Of a stretch of DNA of 64,000 bases, positions 1-8,014 are shown piece by piece. Made by a program: the position numbers and the translations under genes. Every line of letters begins with the position of its first letter. Position 1 is the first letter of the stretch. This stretch comes from Kaistia geumhonensis (GTDB lineage Bacteria; Pseudomonadota; Alphaproteobacteria; Rhizobiales; Kaistiaceae): contig NZ_JAUSWJ010000001.1 in NCBI RefSeq assembly GCF_030815145.1, positions 1,488,001-1,552,000 of the forward strand, read 5' to 3'. The notes beneath the pieces are model-generated. The model ran no database searches and had not been told where the DNA came from. It saw only the letters and a list, made by a program, of their open reading frames with translations.

Positions 1-389
1 ATCAGGTGGTCGCGCGCGGCGCCCGCCTGGATGCGGCGCGGGCCGCTGGCATTCGAGGCGGTGACGCCGCCGATGGTGGGCTCGCCCGAGGTTCCCAGCA
101 AGGGCCGCCAGTCGATCGGCTCGAAGGCGAGCCGCTGGCGATTGCCGGCGAGCAGCGCCTCGATCTCGGAAAGCGGCGTGCCGGCGCGGGCCGAGAGCAC
201 GAGTTCCGACGGCTCGTAGAGCGTGACGCCGGCAAGGCCGAGCGTCGACACGGCGCGCCCCGCCTGGACGGGGCGGCCGATATCGCGCGTGCCGCCGCCC
301 TTGATCGAGAGCGGGGTCGCGCTGGCAACCGCTTCGGCGACGATCGATTCGAGTTCGGCTTCGGAGGTGGGAAAAAGAGCAGCGGTCAT
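1..389 (-). CDS. glcE: Glycolate oxidase FAD-binding subunit GlcE (partial, C-terminus outside window)
   Basis: The reading frame opens at the ATG at 389 and runs off the left edge, giving about 129 codons. The N-terminus matches the short FAD-binding (PCMH-type) subunit of glycolate oxidase. It has the SIKGGGT loop near residue 28 and a GTSGEPTIGGVTASNASGPRR stretch near residues 98-118, which is the FAD pyrophosphate-binding region. GlcE works with GlcD and the iron-sulfur subunit GlcF to oxidise glycolate to glyoxylate at the membrane. It lies downstream of glcD on the same strand, after a gap holding a palindromic repeat. glcF is presumably beyond the edge. The ribosome-binding site is weak. 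Confidence 0.85.
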   Translation of the reverse strand, partial: MTAALFPTSEAELESIVAEAVASATPLSIKGGGTRDIGRPVQAGRAVSTLGLAGVTLYEPSELVLSARAGTPLSEIEALLAGNRQRLAFEPIDWRPLLGTSGEPTIGGVTASNASGPRRIQAGAARDHL

Positions 390-430
390 GCGGAAATCTC
401 GGGCGCCCCGGCCGGTCCCCCCCTCCCGGT

Positions 431-495
431 CTCCCCCACAAGGGAGGAGGCGCAGGGAAGGCTGCCGGCAGGCCCTCTCCCCCCTTGTGGGGGAG
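431..495. repeat. REP-like intergenic palindrome between glcD and glcE
   Basis: The left arm CTCCCCCACAAGG (431-443) is perfectly complementary to CCTTGTGGGGGAG (483-495). C-rich and G-rich flanks add partial pairing. A fold-back this perfect inside an operon gap of about 145 bp looks like a rhizobial intergenic palindrome. It may stabilise the 3' end of the glcD message or lower glcE expression. There is no T-run, so it is not a canonical terminator. Confidence 0.6.
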
Positions 496-534
496 AGATG
501 GAGAGGGGGATGCTGGCTCGAACGGAGGATCGCA

Positions 535-1968
535 TCACACCGGACGTCCTTCGAGCGGGAACACCTTGTGCGGGTTGAGCAGCCATTGCGGGTCGAGCGC
601 CGTCTTCACGCGCATCTGCTGGTCGAGGTCGATGCGGTTGAACTGGTGCACCATCAGTTCGCGCTTCTCGACGCCGACGCCGTGCTCGCCGGTCAGGCAG
701 CCGCCGACCTCGACGCAGAGCTTCAGGATGTCGGCGCCGGCCGCCTCGGCCTTTTCCAGTTCGCCCGGCTTGTTGGCGTTGAAGAGCACCAGCGGATGGA
801 GGTTGCCGTCGCCGGCATGGAAGATGTTCGCGACCTCGAGGCCGTAGCCGGCGCAAATCTCGGAAATGCCGGTCAGCACGCGCGGCAGCTGGCCGGTCGG
901 GATGGTGCCGTCCATGCACATGTAGTCGGCGATGCGGCCCATGGCGCCGAAGGCGGACTTCCGCCCCTTCCAGATCGCGGCGCTCTCCGCTTCCGACTGC
1001 GACACCTTGAAGGTGGACGGCTCGAACCTGGCCGCGATCGCGGTGATGCGGTCGATCAGGTCGGCGATCTCCTCCTCTGAGCCCTCGACCTCGATGATGA
1101 GCAGCGCCTCGACATCGAGCGGATAGCCGGCATGGGCGAAGGCCTCGCAGACGCGGATCGCCGGCCGGTCCATATATTCGATGGCGACGGGAATGATGCC
1201 GGAGGCGATGATCGCGGCGACGCAGGCGCCGCAGGCCTCGGCCGACTGGAAGCCCATCAGCATCGGGCGCGCGCCCTCGGCGAGCGGCAGGATGCGCAGC
1301 GTCGCCTCGGTGACCACGCCGATCTGACCCTCGGAGCCGACGATGAGCCCGAGAAGATCGAGCCCCGGCGCATCGAGCGCCGCGCCGCCGATCTCGACGA
1401 TGGTGCCGTCCATCATCACCATCTTCACGCCCAGCACATTGTTGGTCGTGACGCCGTATTTGAGGCAGTGCGCGCCGCCGGAGTTCATGCCGATATTGCC
1501 GGCGATGGTGCAGGCGAGCTGGCTGGACGGATCGGGCGCATAGAAGAAGCCGAGATGCTGGACGGCGGCGGTGACGCCGAGATTGGTGACGCCGGCCTCG
1601 ACCCGGATCGTCCGGTTCGCCGTGTCGACCTCAAGCACGCGGTTCATCTTGGAGACGCCGAGCACGACGGCGTCGGCGGCCGGCAGCGCGCCGCCGGCGA
1701 GCGAGGTGCCCGCGCCGCGCGCCACCACCTTGACGCCCTCCGCATTGAGGAAGGCGAGCACGGCGGCGACTTCCTCGGTCGTCGAGGGCAGCACCACGGC
1801 GAGCGGCAGCTGGCGATAGGCGGTCAGCGCGTCGGTCTCGTAGGCGCGGCGCTCGTCCTCGGCCGTGATGAGCGCGGCCGGCGGCACGAGCCGGGCGAGG
1901 CCCGCGATGATCGCATCGCGCCGATCCAGCACGCGCTGGTCGGGCTTCGGCATCAGGATGGCGGACAT
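535..1968 (-). CDS. glcD: Glycolate oxidase / FAD-linked oxidase subunit GlcD
   Basis: A 477-residue FAD-linked oxidase of the GlcD / D-lactate dehydrogenase-like family. The N-terminal half carries the FAD_binding_4 fold, with the VARGAGTSLAGGALP loop near residues 85-99 and DPSSQLACTIAGNIGMNSGG near 148-167. The C-terminal half carries the FAD-oxidase C domain ending in LTGEHGVGVEKR. It oxidises glycolate or a related 2-hydroxyacid and passes electrons on through GlcE and GlcF. The ATG at 1968 is chosen because GGAGGAAG lies 4 bases upstream and the protein then begins MSAILMPKPDQR. An upstream in-frame ATG would add 13 unconserved residues. It is divergent from a LysR gene. Confidence 0.92.
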   Translation of the reverse strand: MSAILMPKPDQRVLDRRDAIIAGLARLVPPAALITAEDERRAYETDALTAYRQLPLAVVLPSTTEEVAAVLAFLNAEGVKVVARGAGTSLAGGALPAADAVVLGVSKMNRVLEVDTANRTIRVEAGVTNLGVTAAVQHLGFFYAPDPSSQLACTIAGNIGMNSGGAHCLKYGVTTNNVLGVKMVMMDGTIVEIGGAALDAPGLDLLGLIVGSEGQIGVVTEATLRILPLAEGARPMLMGFQSAEACGACVAAIIASGIIPVAIEYMDRPAIRVCEAFAHAGYPLDVEALLIIEVEGSEEEIADLIDRITAIAARFEPSTFKVSQSEAESAAIWKGRKSAFGAMGRIADYMCMDGTIPTGQLPRVLTGISEICAGYGLEVANIFHAGDGNLHPLVLFNANKPGELEKAEAAGADILKLCVEVGGCLTGEHGVGVEKRELMVHQFNRIDLDQQMRVKTALDPQWLLNPHKVFPLEGRPV

Positions 1969-2102
1969 ATGACTTCCTCCCGCCGGGTCCGACCGGCGAC
2001 GACGCACTCTAGGACGCCCTTGCGAGGCACAGAAGCACTCCCTTCAACAATCATTCTTTCCAGGGCGTTGAAAGTCACCGCGATTTATTGCCACGATCGG
2101 GC

Positions 2103-3023
2103 ATGGGCGATTTCACGGACATGGAGATCTTCGCGCGGGTCATCACCGCCGGCAGCCTCTCGGCGGCAGGACGCGAGCTGGGCCTCTCGCCAGCCGTCGT
2201 GTCGAAGCGGCTGAAGCGGCTCGAGGAGCGTCTCGGCACGCGGCTGCTGCAGCGCACGACGCGCCAGATCGCGCTGACCGAGGCGGGACGGGGCTATCAC
2301 GACCGCGTGGTGCAGATCCTCGCCTCGATCGAGGAGGCCGAGGCCTATGTCAGCCGACGCTCCGACGTGGCGCGGGGAACGCTGCGCATCTCGGCGCCGA
2401 CATCGTTCGGACGGCTGCATGTGGCGCCGCATCTCGGCCGCTTCCTCGACGCCAATCCCGGCCTCGTCGTCAACCTGACGCTCTCCGACGATTTCGTCGA
2501 CCTCGTGAAGGAGGGCGTCGACGTCGCGATCCGCATCGCCGAGCTCACCGATTCGAGCCTCGTCGCGCGGCGCCTCGCGCCCAACCACCGCCTGCTCTGC
2601 GCGGCGCCCGCCTATATCGAGGCGCATGGCACGCCGGAGACGATCGCCGATCTCGCGCGTCACGCCCTGCTCGCGACCGCCGGCCAGGATCCCTGGCGGC
2701 TCGAAAGCCGCGACGGACCGGTGACGGTCCATATCGACGGCAGATTGCGAACCAATTCCAACGAGGTGGTGCGCGCCGCGGTCCTCTCCGGGCTCGGCAT
2801 CGCGCTGCGCTCGACCTGGGATGTCGGGCCGGAACTTCGGTCGGGCCAGCTCGTCCATGTGCTGCCGGGCTATCGCGCCTCGCGCCGCGTCGCGGTGCAC
2901 GCCGTCTATCCGAGCCGGCGCTATCTCGCCGCCAAGGTCCGCCTCTTCATCGATCACCTCGCCGCGCTCTATGGCGAGCATCCGGCCTGGGACGAAGGCC
3001 TCGAGGCGATGATCGGCGGGTGA
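2103..3023 (+). CDS. LysR-family transcriptional regulator next to glcDE
   Basis: A 306-residue LysR-type regulator. The N-terminal winged helix (about residues 1-60) reads MEIFARVITAGSLSAAGREL and then SPAVVSKRLKRLEERLG, the recognition-helix pattern. The rest is a LysR substrate-binding domain of the CrgA/DmlR-like kind. It is divergent from glcD across 134 bp, so glycolate-pathway control is the simplest guess. The inducer is not visible. I use the ATG at 2103. A TTG at 2088 would add five residues. No strong ribosome-binding site distinguishes the two. Confidence 0.88.
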   Translation: MGDFTDMEIFARVITAGSLSAAGRELGLSPAVVSKRLKRLEERLGTRLLQRTTRQIALTEAGRGYHDRVVQILASIEEAEAYVSRRSDVARGTLRISAPTSFGRLHVAPHLGRFLDANPGLVVNLTLSDDFVDLVKEGVDVAIRIAELTDSSLVARRLAPNHRLLCAAPAYIEAHGTPETIADLARHALLATAGQDPWRLESRDGPVTVHIDGRLRTNSNEVVRAAVLSGLGIALRSTWDVGPELRSGQLVHVLPGYRASRRVAVHAVYPSRRYLAAKVRLFIDHLAALYGEHPAWDEGLEAMIGG

Positions 3024-3032
3024 GCGGCTCCC

Positions 3033-4313
3033 CTATTCCTCGCCGGCCCCGTCCGAATGATGCCGGCGGATGCGGCGGACCAGGAACCAGACGGCGAGCG
3101 CGACCGGGACCACCGCCAGCGCCTCTATCGTCGTCGGCTCGACATGGAGGCCGAGCAGCGGCGCGCCCTCGGCGAGATGGCCGACGAGCCCGACGACATA
3201 ATAGCTGACCGCCGCGACCGAGAGGCCTTCCACCGTCTGCTGCAGGCGGAGCTGGAGGCGGGCCCGCTTGTTCATGGAATCGAGCAGGGCGCGGTTCTGC
3301 TGCGAGAGCTCGACATCGACCCGGGCGCGCAGCAGTGCGGCGGCGCGGGCGAGCTTGCGCGAGAGGTCCTGCTGCCGGTTCTCCAGCGTCGCGCAGGTGC
3401 GCATCGCCGGCGCCATGCGGCGGGCGAGGAAGGCGGTGAAGCTCGAATAGCCCTCGAGCGGATGCTCGTCCATCGCGTTGAGGCGGAGGCTCACGATCTC
3501 GGCATAGGCGCGGCTGGCGCCGAAGCGGAAGGCCGATTCCGCCGCGCCCGCCTCAAGATCGGCGGCGAGCGCCGTCAGATCGTCGAGCAGCGCGCGGTTC
3601 GAGGCAAAGCCGCCGGCGGACCGGAAGCGCGCGGTGTCGGCGACGAGCTGCTCCTCGATGCGCCGCACCTCCGGCTGCAGGCGCTGCGCCTCCGGCAGGC
3701 CGAGCATCGCGAGGACACGGTAGGTCTCGGTCTCCAGCAGCCGCTGCGCCAGCGGACCGGCCTCCTGCGGGCCGAGCCCGCGATCGACGATCAGCAGGCG
3801 GGTGAAGCCGTCGCCGTCGGAGCGGAAATCGGTGGCGATCAGGGCGCGGCCGCCGGCCGCCTGCGAGGCGGCGAGCGAGCCCGGGTCGAAACCGGCGAGG
3901 ATCTCGGCGGGCGGCCGCAAATCGTCGACGAGATCGAGCCGCGCCTGCACCATCAGCGGGCCGGGCGGCTCGAAGGCTTCGCCGAACGGCGTCTCGGCCG
4001 GCAGCGGGCCTGCGCCGCGCGGCGCATCCCAGCTGTAGGTCGTGAACTCGGCGTGGCTTTCCCACCGCAGGAATCCGCCGAGCAGCGGCACGACATGATG
4101 GCGCGCATCGGAGGCCGGTATCGCGAGCCCGTTGCGCCGGCAGAGTTCGGCGAGCCGGGCGCGCGCCGCGTCCGCCTCTCCGGCATCGGTCATGAAGGCA
4201 TAGTGCAGCACCAGCCGTGGCGCCGCGATCATGTGGAAGGGCCGCGCATGCACCTCGTGCAGCGCCGCCGTCCGCAGCGGATGATCGGCGAACCGCCGTG
4301 CCCCCTCGCCCAT
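3033..4313 (-). CDS. DUF3422 family membrane protein
   Basis: A 426-residue protein of the DUF3422 family, common in alpha- and betaproteobacteria and of unknown function. The N-terminus has the family-typical HPLRTAALHEVHARP (about residues 11-25). The middle is rich in Arg and Glu and likely helical or coiled, and ends near LARAAALLRARVDVELSQQN. Two hydrophobic segments at the C-terminus (about 365-385 and 395-415) look like a membrane anchor, followed by a basic tail. It is convergent with the LysR gene (9 bp apart) and 41 bp downstream of the ArgH-like gene on the same strand. Context does not reveal its role. Confidence 0.82.
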   Translation of the reverse strand: MGEGARRFADHPLRTAALHEVHARPFHMIAAPRLVLHYAFMTDAGEADAARARLAELCRRNGLAIPASDARHHVVPLLGGFLRWESHAEFTTYSWDAPRGAGPLPAETPFGEAFEPPGPLMVQARLDLVDDLRPPAEILAGFDPGSLAASQAAGGRALIATDFRSDGDGFTRLLIVDRGLGPQEAGPLAQRLLETETYRVLAMLGLPEAQRLQPEVRRIEEQLVADTARFRSAGGFASNRALLDDLTALAADLEAGAAESAFRFGASRAYAEIVSLRLNAMDEHPLEGYSSFTAFLARRMAPAMRTCATLENRQQDLSRKLARAAALLRARVDVELSQQNRALLDSMNKRARLQLRLQQTVEGLSVAAVSYYVVGLVGHLAEGAPLLGLHVEPTTIEALAVVPVALAVWFLVRRIRRHHSDGAGEE

Positions 4314-4354
4314 CCTCGCCCCCCTCGGCGCCCTCGCCCCTGCGCAAGCCTATG

Positions 4355-5863
4355 TCATAAGCCCTCGGCGATTTCATGCATGCGACGTTCCAGCGTCGCC
4401 GCCGCCGAGGCCTGCCGCTCGCCGATCGCCGCCGCCCGCCCGGCGAAGGCCCTCAGTGCCCCCCGGTAGCCGGCGAGCGCCGCCCCGAGCGCGGCCGGTC
4501 CCGGACCGCCGAAGCGCTCGCGGACGGCGACGAACGCCTCCGGCGAGACCATGCCCCTGAACGCCTCGCGATCCGCCACGGGAGGCCGGCCGACATGGCG
4601 TGCGAAGGCCTCGGCGAAAGCGGGATAGCCGCTGTCGCTCAGGCTGCCGCCCGAGGCGACGACCGCGCGCGCCACCTCGGCGGCGATCTCGTGGGCGAGG
4701 CGGAAGGGAAGCCCCTCCTCGCGCACCAGCCGGTCGGCGAGCTCGGTGATCGTCGCGCAGGAGCGGTCGAGATTGACGGCGACCCGCTCGGGATCGATCC
4801 GCCCTGCCGACAGCGTCGCGGCAAGCAGGGCGAGGACGCGATGGCCGACCTCGAAGGCCTGATAGCCCATTTCCTGCGTCTCGGCCTCGCTGTCCGTCAT
4901 GTCGGTGAAGGGCGTGTTGTGCAGGAGATCGACGACGGCGCGGGCGCGGCCCACGGTCTGGCCGGCGAGATGGCGCAGATGCTCGAACGGCACCGGATTG
5001 CGCTTCTGCGGCATGATCGACGAGATCTGCACGAAGGCGTTCGGCAGGTAGAGCTGCCCGACCTCGAAGCTCGACCAGAACAGGAAGTCCTGGATCGGCC
5101 GGCCGAGGTGCAGGAACATGAGCGCGACCGCGTCATAGGTCGAAGTCACATAGTCGACCGCCGCGATGCAGGAATAGGAATTCTGCAACGGGCCCGAAAA
5201 GCCGAGCAGTTCGGCGGTGCGATGCCGGTCGACCGGAAAGCCGGATGTCGTGATCGCCGCGGCGCCGAGCGGGCAGAGATCGACGATCGCCCGCGCCGCC
5301 TCGATCCGCTCCATGTCGCGGATCAGCACCTCGATCATCGCCGCGAGATAATGGCCATGGGTGGTCGGCTGCGCCGGCTGGCCATGCGTATAGGCGACGA
5401 TCAGCGTGTCGCGATCACGCGTCGCCACCTCGATCAGGACGGCGAGCAGGTCGCGGGCGTCGGCCAGGAGTGCATCGATGCGCGGCAGGAGGCCGAGCTT
5501 CAGGAAGGTATGGTCGATGTCGTTGCGCGAGCGCGCGGTGTGCAGCCGGCCGCCGATATCGGCCCCCGCGCGGCGCTTCAGCTCGCGCTCCATGTGGAAG
5601 AAGTAGTCCTCGACATCGCCGCCATAAGCGAGCGCGGCCGGGTCGATCTCGCGCGCCATGGCGATGAGCGCGCGGGCGATCGCCGCGCCCTGCGCGCGGT
5701 CGAGGATGCCGGTCTCGACCAGCATCACCAGATGGGCGCGGTCGATCCGCCCCAGCGCGCCGGCGTGATGATGGCGCGCGCCGTCGAACAGCGGCCGCAG
5801 CACGGTCTCGCGATAGACGGGATCGGGAAAACTCGACCGGTCGCCGGATTGAAGCGCGCCCAT
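4355..5863 (-). CDS. Argininosuccinate lyase-like C-N lyase (fumarase/aspartase superfamily)
   Basis: A 502-residue member of the aspartase/fumarase superfamily. Visible signatures are TARSRND (109-115), HGQPAQPTT (160-168, with the conserved His) and the flexible catalytic loop SSIMPQKRNP (281-290). Such enzymes remove fumarate from an N-substituted aspartate. Canonical ArgH starts with a WGGRF-type motif and has MPQKKNPD. This protein has neither, and it is longer than the usual ~460 residues. It may therefore be an ArgH paralogue with another substrate; EDDS-lyase-type enzymes of Rhizobiales are one known precedent. No arginine gene is adjacent. GGAGG sits 7 bases upstream of the ATG, inside a strong hairpin. 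Confidence 0.82.
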   Translation of the reverse strand: MGALQSGDRSSFPDPVYRETVLRPLFDGARHHHAGALGRIDRAHLVMLVETGILDRAQGAAIARALIAMAREIDPAALAYGGDVEDYFFHMERELKRRAGADIGGRLHTARSRNDIDHTFLKLGLLPRIDALLADARDLLAVLIEVATRDRDTLIVAYTHGQPAQPTTHGHYLAAMIEVLIRDMERIEAARAIVDLCPLGAAAITTSGFPVDRHRTAELLGFSGPLQNSYSCIAAVDYVTSTYDAVALMFLHLGRPIQDFLFWSSFEVGQLYLPNAFVQISSIMPQKRNPVPFEHLRHLAGQTVGRARAVVDLLHNTPFTDMTDSEAETQEMGYQAFEVGHRVLALLAATLSAGRIDPERVAVNLDRSCATITELADRLVREEGLPFRLAHEIAAEVARAVVASGGSLSDSGYPAFAEAFARHVGRPPVADREAFRGMVSPEAFVAVRERFGGPGPAALGAALAGYRGALRAFAGRAAAIGERQASAAATLERRMHEIAEGL

Positions 5864-5870
5864 GATTCAT

Positions 5871-5915
5871 CCTCCGCACCGGACCAGCATAATCGGGCCG
5901 GCGCCGATGCGGAGG
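5871..5915 (-). promoter_or_regulatory. Hairpin covering the ribosome-binding site of the ArgH-like gene
   Basis: Read on the minus strand, CCTCCGCATCGG (5915-5904) pairs with CCGGTGCGGAGG (5882-5871) over 12 bp, with one G-U wobble and a 21-base loop. The right arm contains the GGAGG ribosome-binding site of the ATG at 5863. A run of five T lies just before the left arm, after the lldD stop codon. The element could mask translation initiation in messages reading through from lldD, or act as an atypical terminator. Confidence 0.5.
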
Positions 5916-5926
5916 AAAAAGGCGGT

Positions 5927-7072
5927 TCAGCCGCGGTCGATGACCGTCTCGTCGATCTCGGCGATGGTGCGCCGTCCGGTCAGCGCCATGGAGACGGACA
6001 GCTCCTTGGCTATGATGTCGATCGTCTTGGCGACGCCGGCCTCGCCGCCCGCCCCGAGGCCATAGAGGAAGGCGCGGCCGACCATGCAGGCCCGGGCGCC
6101 GAGCGCCAGCGCTCGCAGCACGTCCTGTCCGGAGCGGATGCCGCCGTCGAACAGGATCTCGGTCTCGCCGCCGACCGCATCGACGATGCGCGGCAGAGCG
6201 GAGATCGACGACGGCGCGCCGTCGAGCTGGCGTCCGCCATGATTGGACACGACGATCGCATCGGCGCCGGTCGCCGCGGCGGCCTTCGCGTCGCCGACAT
6301 CGAGCACGCCCTTGATGATGAGCTTGCCGGGCCACAGCGAACGGATCCAGGCGACGTCGTTCCAGTTCAGCGTGGTGTCGAACTGGCCGGAGATCCACTG
6401 GCCGAGCGACTTGACGCCGGTCATGCCCTTCACGAAGCCGTCGAGATTGCCGAAGGTCTTGCGCTTGCCGCGCAGCACGCGCAGCGCCCAGTCGGGCTTG
6501 GTGGCGATGTCGACGAGATTGGCGAGCGTGATGCGCGGCGGAACGGTCATGCCGTTCTTGATGTCGCGATGGCGCTGGCCCTGCACCTGAAGATCGACGG
6601 TGAGCACCAGCGCGCTGCACTTCGCCGCGATCGCGCGCTCGACCAGCGACTGCGCGAAGCCGCGATCCTTCATCACATAGAGCTGGAACCAGAACGGCTT
6701 CGAGGTGCCGGCGGCCACGTCCTCGATCGAGCAGATCGACATCGTGGAGAGGCAGAAGGGAACGCCGGCCTTCTCGGCGGCTCGGGCGGCGAGGATCTCG
6801 CCATCGGCATATTGCATGCCGGTGAGGCCGGTCGGGGCGAGCACCAGCGGCAAGGCCGCCGGCTGGCCGATGATCGTCGTCGCGGTCGAGCGGTTGGAGA
6901 CGTCGACCATCACGCGCTGGCGCAGCTTGAGCGCCTTGAGATCGGCGCGGTTCGCCTCCAGCGTCTCCTCGGCATAGGAGCCGCGGTCGCAATATTCGAA
7001 GAAGGCGCGCGGCACGCGGCGCTTCGCCATCAGCCTCAAATCGTCGATCGAAGTTGCCGTCTGGAGCGACAT
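5927..7072 (-). CDS. lldD: FMN-dependent alpha-hydroxyacid dehydrogenase (L-lactate dehydrogenase type)
   Basis: A 381-residue FMN-dependent 2-hydroxyacid oxidising enzyme. It begins with the family pattern PRAFFEYCDRGSYAEETL (21-38). The active-site signature SNHGGRQLDG (276-285) contains the catalytic His278 and an Arg. FDGGIRSGQDVLRAL contributes to FMN phosphate binding. It probably oxidises L-lactate or a close analogue to the 2-oxoacid, with electrons going to the respiratory chain. The residues seen do not separate lactate from mandelate or glycolate. It is divergent from a FadR-type regulator across 105 bp and 63 bp upstream of the ArgH-like gene. Confidence 0.88.
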   Translation of the reverse strand: MSLQTATSIDDLRLMAKRRVPRAFFEYCDRGSYAEETLEANRADLKALKLRQRVMVDVSNRSTATTIIGQPAALPLVLAPTGLTGMQYADGEILAARAAEKAGVPFCLSTMSICSIEDVAAGTSKPFWFQLYVMKDRGFAQSLVERAIAAKCSALVLTVDLQVQGQRHRDIKNGMTVPPRITLANLVDIATKPDWALRVLRGKRKTFGNLDGFVKGMTGVKSLGQWISGQFDTTLNWNDVAWIRSLWPGKLIIKGVLDVGDAKAAAATGADAIVVSNHGGRQLDGAPSSISALPRIVDAVGGETEILFDGGIRSGQDVLRALALGARACMVGRAFLYGLGAGGEAGVAKTIDIIAKELSVSMALTGRRTIAEIDETVIDRG

Positions 7073-7127
7073 GTTGCTCGCCTTCTACACGCCCATGCCG
7101 GAGGCAGCGCACCGCCTCGGCGATGAC

Positions 7128-7146
7128 TGGTCCATTTAGTTGACCA
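7128..7146. promoter_or_regulatory. Candidate FadR/LldR-type operator
   Basis: TGGTCCATTTAGTTGACCA has perfect outer arms TGGTC/GACCA around a 9-base centre. It sits in the AT-richer part of the lldD-regulator divergent spacer, 31 bp before the regulator ATG. FadR-subfamily GntR proteins commonly bind TGGT...ACCA palindromes. It could control both directions. The site is predicted by pattern only. Confidence 0.5.
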
Positions 7147-7177
7147 CTCTTCCTGAGGCGCTTATAGGCTTCCCGTC

Positions 7178-7999
7178 ATGCCCTTTCAACCCGTCGCGTC
7201 ACGCCCGACCGCCGAAGAGGTCGCCCGCCAGATCGAGCTTCTGGTGCTGGAAGGCGTGCTTCATCCAGGCGACCGCCTGCCGGGCGAACGCGACCTCGCG
7301 GCCCGCCTCTCGGTATCGCGCCCCGTGCTGCGCGATGCGCTGAAGACGCTGGAAGGACGCGGCCTCATCGAAAGCCGACATGGCGGCGGCACCTTCGTCG
7401 CGGCGATCGAGGGAACGCTGTTCGCCTCGCCCGTCATCGACCTGATCGCCCGCTCGCAGAAGGCGGGCGGCGACTATCTCGAATTCCGCCGCGAGGTCGA
7501 GGCGACGGCGGCGGCGATGGCGGCCGATCGGGCAACCGAGGCCGACCGCACGATCCTCTCGCGCATCTTCGCATCCATGGAAGCGGCGCATGGCGAAGCG
7601 GATTTCCGCCGGGAAGCCGCGCTCGATGTCGAGTTTCACCAGGCGATCGGCGAGGCGTCGCACAACATCGTCATGATCCATGTGCTGCGCGCCTGCTATC
7701 GCCTGCTGGCCGACGGCATCTTCTACAATCGCAGCCGGCTCTACGGCCGGCAGCTTTCGCGCGACGAACTGCTCGGCCAGCATCGCGCGCTGCTCGAGGC
7801 GATCCTCGCCGGAGACGCTGCGGCCGCCCGGTCGGCGGCGGCGGCGCATATCGCTTATGTGGAAGCCTCGCTCCGCGCGGACGCGGAAGCGGGCGCCCGG
7901 GCCGAGATCGCCTCGCTGCGCCTGCTGCAATTCGAAGAAAGAACGGCGCCGCGACAGGCGCGGCGCCGTGATGACGAGGACGAAGGCGGCGACCGGTGA
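7178..7999 (+). CDS. FadR-subfamily GntR transcriptional regulator (LldR-like)
   Basis: A 273-residue GntR regulator with an FCD ligand domain. The winged helix spans about residues 5-75. It includes LHPGDRLPGERDLAARLSVSRPVLRDALKTLEGRG (LPGERDLA and SRPVLRDAL are the diagnostic parts) and ends HGGGTFV. The C-terminal all-helical FCD domain shows FHQAIGEASHN and HRALLEAILAGD, which carry the metal-binding histidines typical of this domain. Divergence from lldD suggests a lactate-responsive repressor. The last ~20 residues are highly charged (ERTAPRQARRR then DDEDEGGDR) and are encoded by a stem-loop serving the neighbouring gene, so this tail is probably not part of the fold. Confidence 0.88.
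   Translation: MPFQPVASRPTAEEVARQIELLVLEGVLHPGDRLPGERDLAARLSVSRPVLRDALKTLEGRGLIESRHGGGTFVAAIEGTLFASPVIDLIARSQKAGGDYLEFRREVEATAAAMAADRATEADRTILSRIFASMEAAHGEADFRREAALDVEFHQAIGEASHNIVMIHVLRACYRLLADGIFYNRSRLYGRQLSRDELLGQHRALLEAILAGDAAAARSAAAAHIAYVEASLRADAEAGARAEIASLRLLQFEERTAPRQARRRDDEDEGGDR
7931..7968 (-). terminator. Rho-independent terminator of the small secreted protein gene, inside the regulator's 3' end
   Basis: CGGCGCCGCG (7944-7953) and CGCGGCGCCG (7959-7968) form a perfect 10-bp stem with the 5-base loop ACAGG. On the minus strand the stem is followed by TTCTTTCTTCG, a typical U-rich tail. It lies about 47 bp past the stop of the minus-strand gene ending at 8015. On the plus strand it overlaps the last codons of the FadR-type gene. 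Confidence 0.7.
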
Positions 8000-8014
8000 G
8001 CCGCCGGAGCTTCC

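Noticed and set aside
4376-7126. Very long open frame of about 916 codons on the plus strand
   Set aside because: It runs antisense to the ArgH-like and lldD genes, which have clear family motifs. Long antisense frames are expected in high-GC coding DNA.
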